Origin: Bacteroidota bacterium | GTDB lineage: Bacteria > Bacteroidota > Bacteroidia > Bacteroidales > Dysgonomonadaceae | Direction of reading: 5' to 3' | NCBI GenBank assembly: GCA_023424395.1 | Contig: JAFADY010000055.1 | Span: forward strand, 1 to 64,000 | DNA length: 64,000 bases | Part shown: piece after piece, positions 16,722 to 24,321 of the stretch | How the letters are laid out: each line of letters opens with the position of its first letter | Position numbering within the stretch: the stretch's first letter is position 1 | Made by a program: the position numbers and the translations under genes | Notes under the pieces: model-generated | The model's database searches: none | What the model saw: only the letters and a program-made list of their open reading frames with translations | What the model was told of the DNA's origin: nothing

Positions 16722-17702
16722 ATGGTACGTTCCTTACGATTACTGCTCTTGTTAAAATGGACTATTGCAAAACGGATTATCCGAGATATACATCCTGTAT
16801 ATTTTGTATTGTTGTCTGTTTTTGCCGTTTCGGTATCTTGGGGTCTCCTCAAAGCGGATATCGCCGTAACGTAGAAATCGGTTTCAGTGGTAGCTTTGCT
16901 GCAACTACTCATCTGCACGCGGTTGAAATATCGAAGCAACAAAAAAGAATTTCTGAATCAATATCCACAAATGTTTGCCACATCGCTATTTATTGATATT
17001 TTCTTTACCACGCTGCCGTTTTTGTTATTGCACATTCTCCTTTGGTTTGCAGCTATGTTTGCAGGAATATGTTATACGCTGATTTCAACAAAAACAGATA
17101 CCGCCATTAAAATAAATAAGCCCACGCTGCCGTCGCCTTTTTTTCCAAAGAGCGCCTATTTGTGGCATTCTCAGTTCAGAGTTTTTCTGCCCGCACTTTG
17201 GTTATTTATGGCTGCAATTGCAATTATAGCACGGGTTCACGATAATTTTAATCTCGCCATCGTGGTCTTTTGCGGCGGAATTTTCATTTCGCTTCTCTCG
17301 GTAATTCTGCAAAAAGAAGAGTCCGATTTCATCGTAATTTATCTGAACAGCAGTCATTTTAGAAAAAGGACTACTATGGAAACGCTCTTGAGTACAACTA
17401 TAGTTGCCTTGCCACTCTCTATTGCCTTGCTGGTTTTGTTTCCTTCCGGATGGTGGATAATTTTGTTATCAACAGCAAGCATTTTGCTGATTAGCTTAAA
17501 CTTATTATGGATAAAATATATTTTTTACCCGTCAATATTATTGGCTTCGCTTTTCTTTTTTGTAGGGATGGCAATTCAGGCAATATGTGTATTTTCGATA
17601 TATACTTTAGTGCTGATTCCTATTTATAATTTCGGGTTATACTTTTTGTTCAAAAGAAGAACCGACAACTATTTCGCACAAAATGAAAGAATTAATTATT
17701 GA
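16722..17702 (+). pseudogene. ABC exporter permease interrupted by an in-frame TAG
   Basis: Translation from the ATG at 16722 gives MVRSLRLLLLLKWTIAKRII and 30 further residues before a TAG at 16872-16874. The same frame then stays open to 17702, with only GTG (16887) available as a new start. Read through, the product would be a membrane protein of about 325 aa with roughly six to eight helices and the profile of an ABC-2-like exporter subunit; the partner ATPase overlaps its end by 20 nt. The promoter box, the good upstream start and the continuous hydrophobic pattern say this is one gene with a nonsense codon. Alternatives are restart at GTG giving a 271-aa protein, readthrough, or a sequencing error. 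Confidence 0.7.
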
Positions 17703-18369
17703 GTCGTTAAGTAAAAAATATACCGATGTTCCGGTATTAGAGGGCGTAAACCTGCATTATCGTTCGGGTACGTTGAACGGAATCATCGGCAAAAACGGTG
17801 CGGGAAAAAGCACGTTTTTCAACTGCATTGCCGGTAATATTCCGTATGACGGACAAATTAATCGGAAAAACATCCAATCTATCGGCGCACTTTCGGCAAA
17901 TCCGTATATATTTCCGCGCATAACGGGATATGAGTTTATTCGTTTTTGTTTGTCGGCAAAAAAACATCCCGAAAACAAAGAAAAATTGCAGCAACTAAAC
18001 GAACTGTTTGAACTTCCCTTGAATAAATACGCCGAAAATTATTCTACCGGAATGCTCAAAAAACTGCACCTTTTAGCGCTTTTCCTTCAAGAAAACGATT
18101 TGCTGTTGTTAGACGAACCGTTCAACGGACTGGACATTCAATCATCGGCATATCTGTCCGAAATTCTGAAAGAGATGAAGCACACCGATTCGCTTATTCT
18201 CATCTCTTCACACGATATTTCGCATCTCTTAAAGATCACCGATACCCTGACCATTATCGAAAACGGAAGTGCTTATTTGAAAACGGAATTGTTACCCGAT
18301 ATCGAAAAAACGTATCAGCAGGAAGCGGAGAAAAAGGTGAAAAGCATTTTTATTGATGCTCTTCCGTAA
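17683..18369 (+). CDS. ABC transporter ATP-binding protein
   Basis: A 228-aa ATPase that should energise the membrane subunit encoded immediately upstream, with which it overlaps by 20 nt. Walker A is G36-KNGAGKST (36-44), the signature is degenerate (STGMLKKLHLLALF instead of LSGGQ), Walker B is LLLLDEP followed by the D-loop NGLD, and the H-loop is SSHD. This pattern fits small exporter or drug/peptide transporters of the CcmA type. The substrate is not visible. If the permease is truly dead, this ATPase would be orphaned. Confidence 0.88.
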   Translation: MKELIIESLSKKYTDVPVLEGVNLHYRSGTLNGIIGKNGAGKSTFFNCIAGNIPYDGQINRKNIQSIGALSANPYIFPRITGYEFIRFCLSAKKHPENKEKLQQLNELFELPLNKYAENYSTGMLKKLHLLALFLQENDLLLLDEPFNGLDIQSSAYLSEILKEMKHTDSLILISSHDISHLLKITDTLTIIENGSAYLKTELLPDIEKTYQQEAEKKVKSIFIDALP

Positions 18370-18403
18370 CAAATTCTTAATTTCGGCATACGGGCAAAAT
18401 GAT

Positions 18404-18411
18404 TATCTTTG
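18404..18411 (+). promoter_or_regulatory. -7 box for the phytase gene
   Basis: TATCTTTG lies 21 nt before the ATG at 18433 and overlaps the alternative TTG start at 18409, excluding that start. Confidence 0.75.
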
Positions 18412-18432
18412 CAACCAAACATTAAAAGATCA

Positions 18433-19485
18433 ATGAGAAAATATTCCTTTTTGCTGCTATTAGCGCTTTTGGCTGTCGCCTGCTCCCAAGTCAAAAACGA
18501 CACGCTCACACCCGATTTCATCACCGAACCAACCACTCACGATACCGACGATCCGGCAATATGGATAAATCCGGCCGATGTTTCGCAATCGCTTATCATC
18601 GGAACCGATAAAGATTCTGACGGAGCATTGTATGTGTATGATTTGCAAGGAAAAATCGTACACAAAACCGAAACGCTGAAACGCCCCAACAACGTAGATG
18701 TGGCTTACGCACTTCCGATAAATGATTCAACAACCGTTGATATTGCCGTAGCAACCGAGCGCGAACGCGATATGATCCGCGTATTTTCCGTGCCCGATAT
18801 GAAAGCGATAGACAACGGCGGCATCCCTGTTTTTGCCGATGCAGAGCAGCGTTTACCGATGGGTATCGCGCTGTACACGCGAAAAGATTCGCTCGGACAA
18901 AACGAAGTCTTCGCCATCGTGAGCCGCAAAGAAGGCCCCGCCGAGGGTTATCTGTATCAATACAAACTCGCGGCCGATTCTACCGGAACAGTTACGGGCG
19001 AGTTAGTGCGCAAATTCGGAAAATACAGCGGTAAAAAAGAGATCGAATCCGTTGCCGTGGACAATGAATTGGGCTACATTTATTACTCCGACGAGCAAGT
19101 GGGCGTGCGCAAATATTACGCCGATCCCGAAAAAGGCAACGAAGAACTGGCGCTTTTCTGCACCATCGGCCTCACAGAAGACAACGAAGGTATTTCTATC
19201 TACAAAACCGGCGACAAGACCGGATACATTTTGGTCTCCAACCAATCGAATCATTCATTCAAAGTATTCCCGCGCGAAGGCACAGCCGATAATCCCCACA
19301 ACCATCCCGAAATTGTGGACATCCCCGTAAAAGCTACCCAAAGCGACGGCTCCGACGTGGTAAACGTAAACCTTGGCGAACCTTTCACGGCAGGCATTTT
19401 CGTAGCAATGAGCGACGACAAAACATTTCATTATTACGATTGGCGCAAGTTTCAGGAACAAATAGACAATGCAATGACAAAATAA
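18433..19485 (+). CDS. Beta-propeller phytase, lipoprotein
   Basis: A 350-aa secreted enzyme of the alkaline, calcium-dependent beta-propeller phytase family, which removes phosphate from phytate or related phosphoesters. Residues 1-17 form a lipoprotein signal with the lipobox LAVAC, so it is tethered to a membrane, perhaps on the surface. Family motifs are DDPAIWINP (about 38-46), GTDKDSDGALYVYDLQGK, KRPNNVDVAY, IESVAVDNELGYIYYSDEQVGVRKY and the DNEGISIY segment; the acidic residues are the calcium and phosphate ligands. Length and motif order are normal. The start is fixed by the promoter at 18404-18411. It is monocistronic, with a terminator hairpin downstream. Confidence 0.88.
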   Translation: MRKYSFLLLLALLAVACSQVKNDTLTPDFITEPTTHDTDDPAIWINPADVSQSLIIGTDKDSDGALYVYDLQGKIVHKTETLKRPNNVDVAYALPINDSTTVDIAVATERERDMIRVFSVPDMKAIDNGGIPVFADAEQRLPMGIALYTRKDSLGQNEVFAIVSRKEGPAEGYLYQYKLAADSTGTVTGELVRKFGKYSGKKEIESVAVDNELGYIYYSDEQVGVRKYYADPEKGNEELALFCTIGLTEDNEGISIYKTGDKTGYILVSNQSNHSFKVFPREGTADNPHNHPEIVDIPVKATQSDGSDVVNVNLGEPFTAGIFVAMSDDKTFHYYDWRKFQEQIDNAMTK

Positions 19486-19513
19486 TTGAGGTTTTTTTCG
19501 GTTTATAAAAACT

Positions 19514-19550
19514 CCGCAGGATGAAGATTAGTTTTCTTTCTGCGGTTTTT
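19514..19550 (+). terminator. Rho-independent terminator after the phytase gene
   Basis: CCGCAG (19514-19519) pairs with CTGCGG (19540-19545), followed by TTTTT. The loop is long (about 20 nt), so efficiency may be moderate. Confidence 0.6.
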
Positions 19551-19617
19551 CGTTATATTTGAAAAAAATTCCACATCCGATGTAAGATTTTACCCACTTC
19601 ATCGTCTATATAATTGT

Positions 19618-20139
19618 ATGGATGCCCAACAGTTTCAACTTCACATCCTGTGCTACTCCGATAAATTGTATCGAATGGCGCGGTCGATACTAAAAGACGA
19701 AAGCCGCTCGCAGGACGCGTATCAGGATTTGATGATGCGATTGTGGGAAAAGCGAAAACAGTTGAAAATGATAGAAAACCGACAGGCGTTTTTGCTCACT
19801 TCGATGCGAAATCTGTGTATTGATTTGCTCCGGACAGAACAAGTGAACGGAGAAATCCCCGCTAACGCGGAGTATAACGCGCCCGATCCGCATCAACTCA
19901 CGGAACAAGCGGATACCGCTCACGCTGTCAGCCGCCTGATCGATTTGTTGCCCGAAATGCAGCGCACCATCATCAGAATGAAAGACGTGGAAGATATGAA
20001 TCTTTCGGAAATCACCCAAATTATGCAGATGACGGAAAATGCCGTTACCGTAAATTTATCGCGAGCAAGAAAAAAATTACGCGAAATGATTATTGTGCAT
20101 CAACAACAAGAAAAAAAACTTTATGAACAATATAGATGA
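19618..20139 (+). CDS. ECF-type RNA polymerase sigma factor
   Basis: A 173-aa ECF sigma factor. Region 2 is visible as ILKDESRSQDAYQDLMMRLWEKR (about 24-46) and FLLTSMRNLCIDLLRTEQ; region 4 as LPEMQRTIIRMKDVEDMNLSEITQIMQMTENAVTVNLSRARKKLRE (about 111-157). It is the first gene of a three-gene unit: its end overlaps the following membrane protein by 17 nt, the usual arrangement for a sigma factor with its anti-sigma partner, and a DUF4252-like secreted protein follows. The signal sensed is unknown. Confidence 0.92.
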   Translation: MDAQQFQLHILCYSDKLYRMARSILKDESRSQDAYQDLMMRLWEKRKQLKMIENRQAFLLTSMRNLCIDLLRTEQVNGEIPANAEYNAPDPHQLTEQADTAHAVSRLIDLLPEMQRTIIRMKDVEDMNLSEITQIMQMTENAVTVNLSRARKKLREMIIVHQQQEKKLYEQYR

Positions 20140-20644
20140 CATATTAAACCGCTATTTCGAAGGAACGGCTTCATCCGAAGAGGAAATAACGCTAAAAAAT
20201 TACTTCCGAAGCGAGAATATTTTACCGCAACACGAAGTGTACAAACCGTTGTTCGCCGCTTTCGATAAAGAAAAGCAAATCACGGCTCCCGGTTTTGAAA
20301 TTCCGGCAGTAAATGAAAACAAAAATCCGGCATTATCCCGAAAATTATGGATTTCGGCAGCAAGTGCGGCGGCGGTTATTCTGTTGGCAGTTATTTTATT
20401 TCCGTTCAACAATAAAACCGAAACGAACTCTGATTATCTTGTTTTTATAAACGGAAAACAAATTACCGATCAGCAAAAAGCGCAGCAATATGCCGATAAA
20501 ATGTTTCGGGAAGCCGAAGAGATCATCCGCACAAGTTACCAACCGTTTGTGGAAATAAACGCAATGAAAACCGAGTTGGATGCCGATAAAATATTCGACG
20601 ATTTATCGCAAAAAATCAACTATATAGAATCAGTAAATCAATAA
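20123..20644 (+). CDS. Single-pass membrane protein, probable anti-sigma factor
   Basis: A 173-aa protein that begins MNNIDDILNRYFEGTASSEEE, an opening typical of Bacteroidota anti-sigma-type proteins, where the short N-terminal helices would bind the sigma factor. A single membrane helix lies at about 82-101 (LWISAASAAAVILLAVILF), followed by a periplasmic domain of about 70 aa. The ATG at 20123 is preferred over 20093 because the upstream ten codons lie within the sigma gene and do not fit the family opening. Translational overlap with the sigma gene supports tight stoichiometry. Confidence 0.75.
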   Translation: MNNIDDILNRYFEGTASSEEEITLKNYFRSENILPQHEVYKPLFAAFDKEKQITAPGFEIPAVNENKNPALSRKLWISAASAAAVILLAVILFPFNNKTETNSDYLVFINGKQITDQQKAQQYADKMFREAEEIIRTSYQPFVEINAMKTELDADKIFDDLSQKINYIESVNQ

Positions 20645-20663
20645 CTTATAAACCTTTACAGAT

Positions 20664-21113
20664 ATGAAAAAAATTCTATCCATTTTATTTTTAGTAACGT
20701 TTTTTGTGGCCGGAGCATCGGCGCAACAACTCGAAAGATTGTTCGACAAGTATATGGAAGACGAGCGCTTCAATTACGTGTATCAGAAAAAAGCAAGTAC
20801 ATTTGACAGATTAAGCGACATAAGGGACACGGGAAATTGGGACGTTTTGGCATTAGATAAATCAACAACTAGTCTCGGGCGCCAAATGCTTACGTTGAGC
20901 TCTACCGACAAATCGTTGGATGAAGGTTTTACCCGCGAAGTGGAAAACGCACTCAAAGCCGATAAATATGAGCAAGTTTCGATAGTGAGAAACGGAAAAA
21001 ATCGTGTAGAGACATACGAAAAACCAACCAACGAAGGTGTTGCCAAAGTCAGTTTCATAAAAAATCCGGGTAATATTATGCTTACATTAAATTTGTATGC
21101 TAAAAAGAAATAA
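20664..21113 (+). CDS. Secreted DUF4252-like protein
   Basis: A 149-aa exported protein with a signal peptide at residues 1-20 (ending AGASAQQ). The mature part opens with LERLFDKYMEDERFNYVYQKK, which resembles the DUF4252 family found next to ECF sigma/anti-sigma pairs in Bacteroidota. It has no cysteines and no lipobox, so it is probably periplasmic. The function of the family is not known. Its position as the last gene of the sigma operon suggests it belongs to the regulon or its feedback. Confidence 0.65.
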   Translation: MKKILSILFLVTFFVAGASAQQLERLFDKYMEDERFNYVYQKKASTFDRLSDIRDTGNWDVLALDKSTTSLGRQMLTLSSTDKSLDEGFTREVENALKADKYEQVSIVRNGKNRVETYEKPTNEGVAKVSFIKNPGNIMLTLNLYAKKK

Positions 21114-21175
21114 ACTCTACTTTTAAATACAAACACTGTAACGGAAGTGCAGCGCGATGTCGTGCTTCCGTAGTC

Positions 21176-21210
21176 AAAGTGGCTGTTAATTCAAAATTAA
21201 CTGCCACTTT
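21176..21210. terminator. Strong hairpin, likely terminator of the sigma operon
   Basis: Two 16-nt arms (21176-21191 and 21195-21210) pair with one mismatch around a CAA loop and are followed by TTATTATT-like sequence. The hairpin ends six bases before the next gene's -7 box, so it also occupies that promoter's upstream region. Confidence 0.65.
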
Positions 21211-21215
21211 ATTAT

Positions 21216-21223
21216 TATCTTTG
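21216..21223 (+). promoter_or_regulatory. -7 box for the radical SAM gene (leaderless arrangement)
   Basis: TATCTTTG ends only four bases before ATG 21228 and ten before ATG 21234, so the transcript would have almost no 5' leader. Confidence 0.65.
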
Positions 21224-21227
21224 CCCA

Positions 21228-22160
21228 ATGAATATGCAAAAACCCTATCGCGATTTCTCCGAATTTCTTTCGCAGAAATTTCCCTATAAAGTACAAAAAA
21301 TATCCATCAATGCCGGTTTTACGTGCCCAAACCGCGACGGCAGCAAGGGACGAGGCGGTTGCACGTATTGCAACAACCAAAGTTTTAGTCCGGGATACGG
21401 AAAACCCACAAAAACCATTTCGGAACAGTTGAAAGACGGAATCGATTTCTTTTCGCAGAAGTATCCCGAAATGAAATACTTGGCGTATTTTCAATCGTAC
21501 ACCAACACGTACGACAGCGTGGAAAAACTCATCGCAATGTACGAAGAAGCACTCGCCTACCCTAATGTTGTCGGTTTAATCGTCGGTACACGCCCCGATT
21601 GTATGCCCGATGAATTATTGGATTATTTTGCCGAATTGAACAAAAAAACGTTCGTTCTCATCGAGTACGGCATAGAAAGTACGCTCAACAAAACGCTGGA
21701 ACGCGTAAACCGGCAACACACGTGGGAAGAATCGGCGGAAGCCATTCGAAAAACCGCCGCGAAAAATATTTCCGTCGGCGCGCATTTAATTCTCGGACTG
21801 CCCGGCGAAACGGACGAAAACATATTGAACCACGCCGTAGAAATCTCCAAATTGCCGCTCACAACGGTAAAACTGCATCAGTTGCAAATTATTAAAGGAA
21901 CGGCCATGGCAAAGGAATACGCATTGTTGCCCGAATCGTTTTATATGTATGGATTGGATGAGTATGTGGATTTGTGTGTAAGTTTCACCGAACGGTTACA
22001 TCCCGATTTTTTCATTGAACGCTTTGCCTCGCAATCGCCTAAAAATCTTTTAATCGCTCCCGATTGGGGTTTGAAAAATTACGAATTAACTGAAAAAATA
22101 AAAAAGAGGTTTCACGAAAGAAACACCTGGCAAGGACGATTGTTCGGGAAAATTGCTTAG
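21228..22160 (+). CDS. TIGR01212-family radical SAM protein (YhcC-like)
   Basis: A 310-aa radical SAM enzyme of the YhcC/TIGR01212 family, related to Elp3. It opens with YRDFSEFLSQKFPYKVQKI, then the cluster-binding cysteines C33, C45 and C48 in FTCPNRDGSKGRGGCTYCNN. The SAM-contact region includes GTRPDCMPDEL and VLIEYGIES, and the GAHLILGLPGET motif follows. It probably modifies tRNA or another nucleic acid, by homology with Elp3-type enzymes, but its substrate is unproven. The start could be 21228 or 21234, given the very close promoter. It is monocistronic or runs into the methyltransferase gene 51 nt downstream. Confidence 0.9.
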   Translation: MNMQKPYRDFSEFLSQKFPYKVQKISINAGFTCPNRDGSKGRGGCTYCNNQSFSPGYGKPTKTISEQLKDGIDFFSQKYPEMKYLAYFQSYTNTYDSVEKLIAMYEEALAYPNVVGLIVGTRPDCMPDELLDYFAELNKKTFVLIEYGIESTLNKTLERVNRQHTWEESAEAIRKTAAKNISVGAHLILGLPGETDENILNHAVEISKLPLTTVKLHQLQIIKGTAMAKEYALLPESFYMYGLDEYVDLCVSFTERLHPDFFIERFASQSPKNLLIAPDWGLKNYELTEKIKKRFHERNTWQGRLFGKIA

Positions 22161-22211
22161 TTTTGTAATCATCAATTGTATCTTAGCTTTTTCGGTATCA
22201 AACTTAGTTTT

Positions 22212-23621
22212 ATGCAAAATATATCAAACAAATACCCAATTCTATCTGAATCCGATCCCGATTCAGATAAAATTTTCTTAACGTGGCCGCATAAAAATTG
22301 CATATTTGAAACATCGCAAGATTCCGCAGGCACAAAGAGCAAAGAAATATTTTTGAACAAAGCAACACAACGCCCCGAAATAGAAAATCTGCTATCTCCA
22401 AAAACCTTTAGCGGCTTTAAACGATATACGAAAGACGGCGTTTCGGAAGTTGCGGAGTTCACCGGAAAAGACAATCTGATCATCAAAGGAAATAACCTGC
22501 CGATACTAAGTTCCTTGGCTTCCATAGAGGCTTTTTCGGGAAAAATAAAGATGATCTACATCGATCCGCCTTACAACACAGGAAACGGCGGATTCAATTA
22601 CAACGACACCCACAACCACTCAGCCTGGCTCACTTTCATGGAAAACAGGTTGAGTATTGCGCATAAATTACTTAGCGATACCGGCATTATTTTTATCAGT
22701 TGCGACGACGAAGAATTTGCTTACCTGAAAGTGCTTTGCGATGAGATTTTCGGTATGGAAAATTTCATTACAAGCCTTATCTGGCGCAAAAAAGCCGGCG
22801 GAGCCAACGATAGCGCCGATATTGCCGTTGAACACGAATACATTCTTACGTACAGAAAAAAACTTAACGGTATTTATAAAATTCCGCTCAATCCCGAAGC
22901 GCTCAAAAATTACAAGTTTAGTGATGACAAAGAAAAAACACACGGCAAATATCTCTTGAAAGACTTGAATGATAAATCGTTGAGCGACAGTCCGGGTTTA
23001 CATTACGACATCATTTGCCCCGACGGTTCTGCGTTGAAAGCCGATGAACACCAATGGAAATGCAATTACTCCACTTTCATGAAACGGTTGAAGGATGATA
23101 GGATCGTCTTCAAAAAAGTAAAAGGTAAATACAAGGTTTATTATAAAATTTATCTTAACGAAGAAAAGGGAAAATTGAAATACGACGCCGGTGGAAACAT
23201 TGTACAAAAAGGCAGGAATATGTCGTCTATTTTATACGATGTTGCACTGAATAAAGAGGGCGCCCGGGACCTGAAATTAATGTTCGATAACGAATATCCT
23301 TTTGCCTATCCCAAACCCGTTAAACTCATTAAAGCGCTTGTTCGCGTAGCGACCAAAGAAGGTGATACCGTACTGGATTTTTTTGCCGGATCGGGCACAA
23401 CCGGTCAAGCGGTGATGGAAATAAACCACGAAACAAAATTAAATAGAAACTTTATATTAATTGAGCAATTAGATTGCATTGAAGAAATTACGGTAAAAAG
23501 AAACGCGAATTACATTAAGAAAAACCATTCGGATGAATCGTTGATCTTTTTCGCAACGGAGGAAGGAGAGATAACTGAAAAAGACAAATATTTGAATGGC
23601 CTTTTTTATTCTTTAAAATAA
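22212..23621 (+). CDS. DNA N6-adenine methyltransferase, beta class (restriction-modification)
   Basis: A 469-aa amino-methyltransferase that should methylate adenine (or N4-cytosine) in a specific DNA sequence. The catalytic motif IV is D118-PPY121 in MIYIDPPYNTGNGG and the AdoMet motif I (VLDFFAGSGTTGQAV) lies near the C-terminus. This order, IV before I, defines the beta class shared with type III Mod proteins. The middle, about 190-340, is the target-recognition region. The ATG at 22212 (MQNISNKYPIL) is used since upstream codons are atypical. Only 7 nt separate it from a small nuclease-like gene, too small to be a type III Res subunit, so a type II-like pair is favoured. Confidence 0.88.
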   Translation: MQNISNKYPILSESDPDSDKIFLTWPHKNCIFETSQDSAGTKSKEIFLNKATQRPEIENLLSPKTFSGFKRYTKDGVSEVAEFTGKDNLIIKGNNLPILSSLASIEAFSGKIKMIYIDPPYNTGNGGFNYNDTHNHSAWLTFMENRLSIAHKLLSDTGIIFISCDDEEFAYLKVLCDEIFGMENFITSLIWRKKAGGANDSADIAVEHEYILTYRKKLNGIYKIPLNPEALKNYKFSDDKEKTHGKYLLKDLNDKSLSDSPGLHYDIICPDGSALKADEHQWKCNYSTFMKRLKDDRIVFKKVKGKYKVYYKIYLNEEKGKLKYDAGGNIVQKGRNMSSILYDVALNKEGARDLKLMFDNEYPFAYPKPVKLIKALVRVATKEGDTVLDFFAGSGTTGQAVMEINHETKLNRNFILIEQLDCIEEITVKRNANYIKKNHSDESLIFFATEEGEITEKDKYLNGLFYSLK

Positions 23622-23628
23622 GAAACAA

Positions 23629-24321
23629 ATGGTTGGTTTGGGTGATATTATATTGTTAGAGTTATCGAAAGAACAGATACTTGAGGCCATTGAAAAAGCC
23701 CGGAGTTTACATTTCATCGACAATCTGCGAAGCAGGCATCCGAACATTCAGTTCGATTGCAAACTGCGCGGATATATAGGAGAAACGGCTATATCGGGTT
23801 GGTTCGCAAAATTCGGAATAGTTACACAGGAAACCAATTTTGTGGACGAGGAAAACAATATTGATGTTGATTTTCGGGTGGGAAACCAAGTAGTTGAGTT
23901 AAAAACTTCGCTGATCCCCGATATCGATAAAAATTTGCAGGCGGTTCTCCAAAAGCGCGATATAAAACTTATCAAGCGAGGCAATTCGCCCGTTGAAGGC
24001 CTGAAAGGCGATGTTCACCTGCAAATTTATTTCGATCAGCGGAGAAATGCCAAAGATATCTGGCTCCAAGAAAGAAAAGCGGATATAGAAAACTGTGAAG
24101 CCGAAGAATTGTACGAAAAATTTCGGGCCGACAGATATTTATTGACTACCTATTTCGTAGCGTGGATTGACAAACCTTCTTTGGTACAAAGAATTAATTC
24201 CCTTGCAATTAGCGAACGGACATGGTCGTTTCGGCATTCACAAAGACAATTTTGGAAATGCAAACTCAACGAGAGCAATAAACCAGTTGAATTAATTCAA
24301 TATCTCAGAAACTTGGCTTAA
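23629..24321 (+). CDS. Putative restriction endonuclease with a PD-(D/E)XK-like core
   Basis: A 230-aa protein that I do not recognise as a named family. It shows a plausible PD-(D/E)XK nuclease core: E52 in GYIGETAISGW on an early helix, D79/D81 in NNIDVDFRVG, then E90-L-K92 in QVVELKTS, giving D-x10-E-x-K spacing on adjacent strands. Position immediately behind a DNA methyltransferase makes it the probable cognate restriction enzyme. The rest of the protein (about 120-230) is basic and rich in aromatic residues, suitable for DNA binding. Its stop codon overlaps the convergent lpdA stop codon. The enzymatic role is inferred, not shown. Confidence 0.6.
   Translation: MVGLGDIILLELSKEQILEAIEKARSLHFIDNLRSRHPNIQFDCKLRGYIGETAISGWFAKFGIVTQETNFVDEENNIDVDFRVGNQVVELKTSLIPDIDKNLQAVLQKRDIKLIKRGNSPVEGLKGDVHLQIYFDQRRNAKDIWLQERKADIENCEAEELYEKFRADRYLLTTYFVAWIDKPSLVQRINSLAISERTWSFRHSQRQFWKCKLNESNKPVELIQYLRNLA

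Noticed and set aside
16634..16996. A 120-codon plus-strand frame before the ABC permease
   Set aside because: It overlaps the start of the interrupted permease in another frame, lacks a promoter and has no recognisable sequence.
22212..23621. Type III restriction-modification system
   Set aside because: The methyltransferase is Mod-like, but the following gene encodes only 230 aa and has no helicase motifs.
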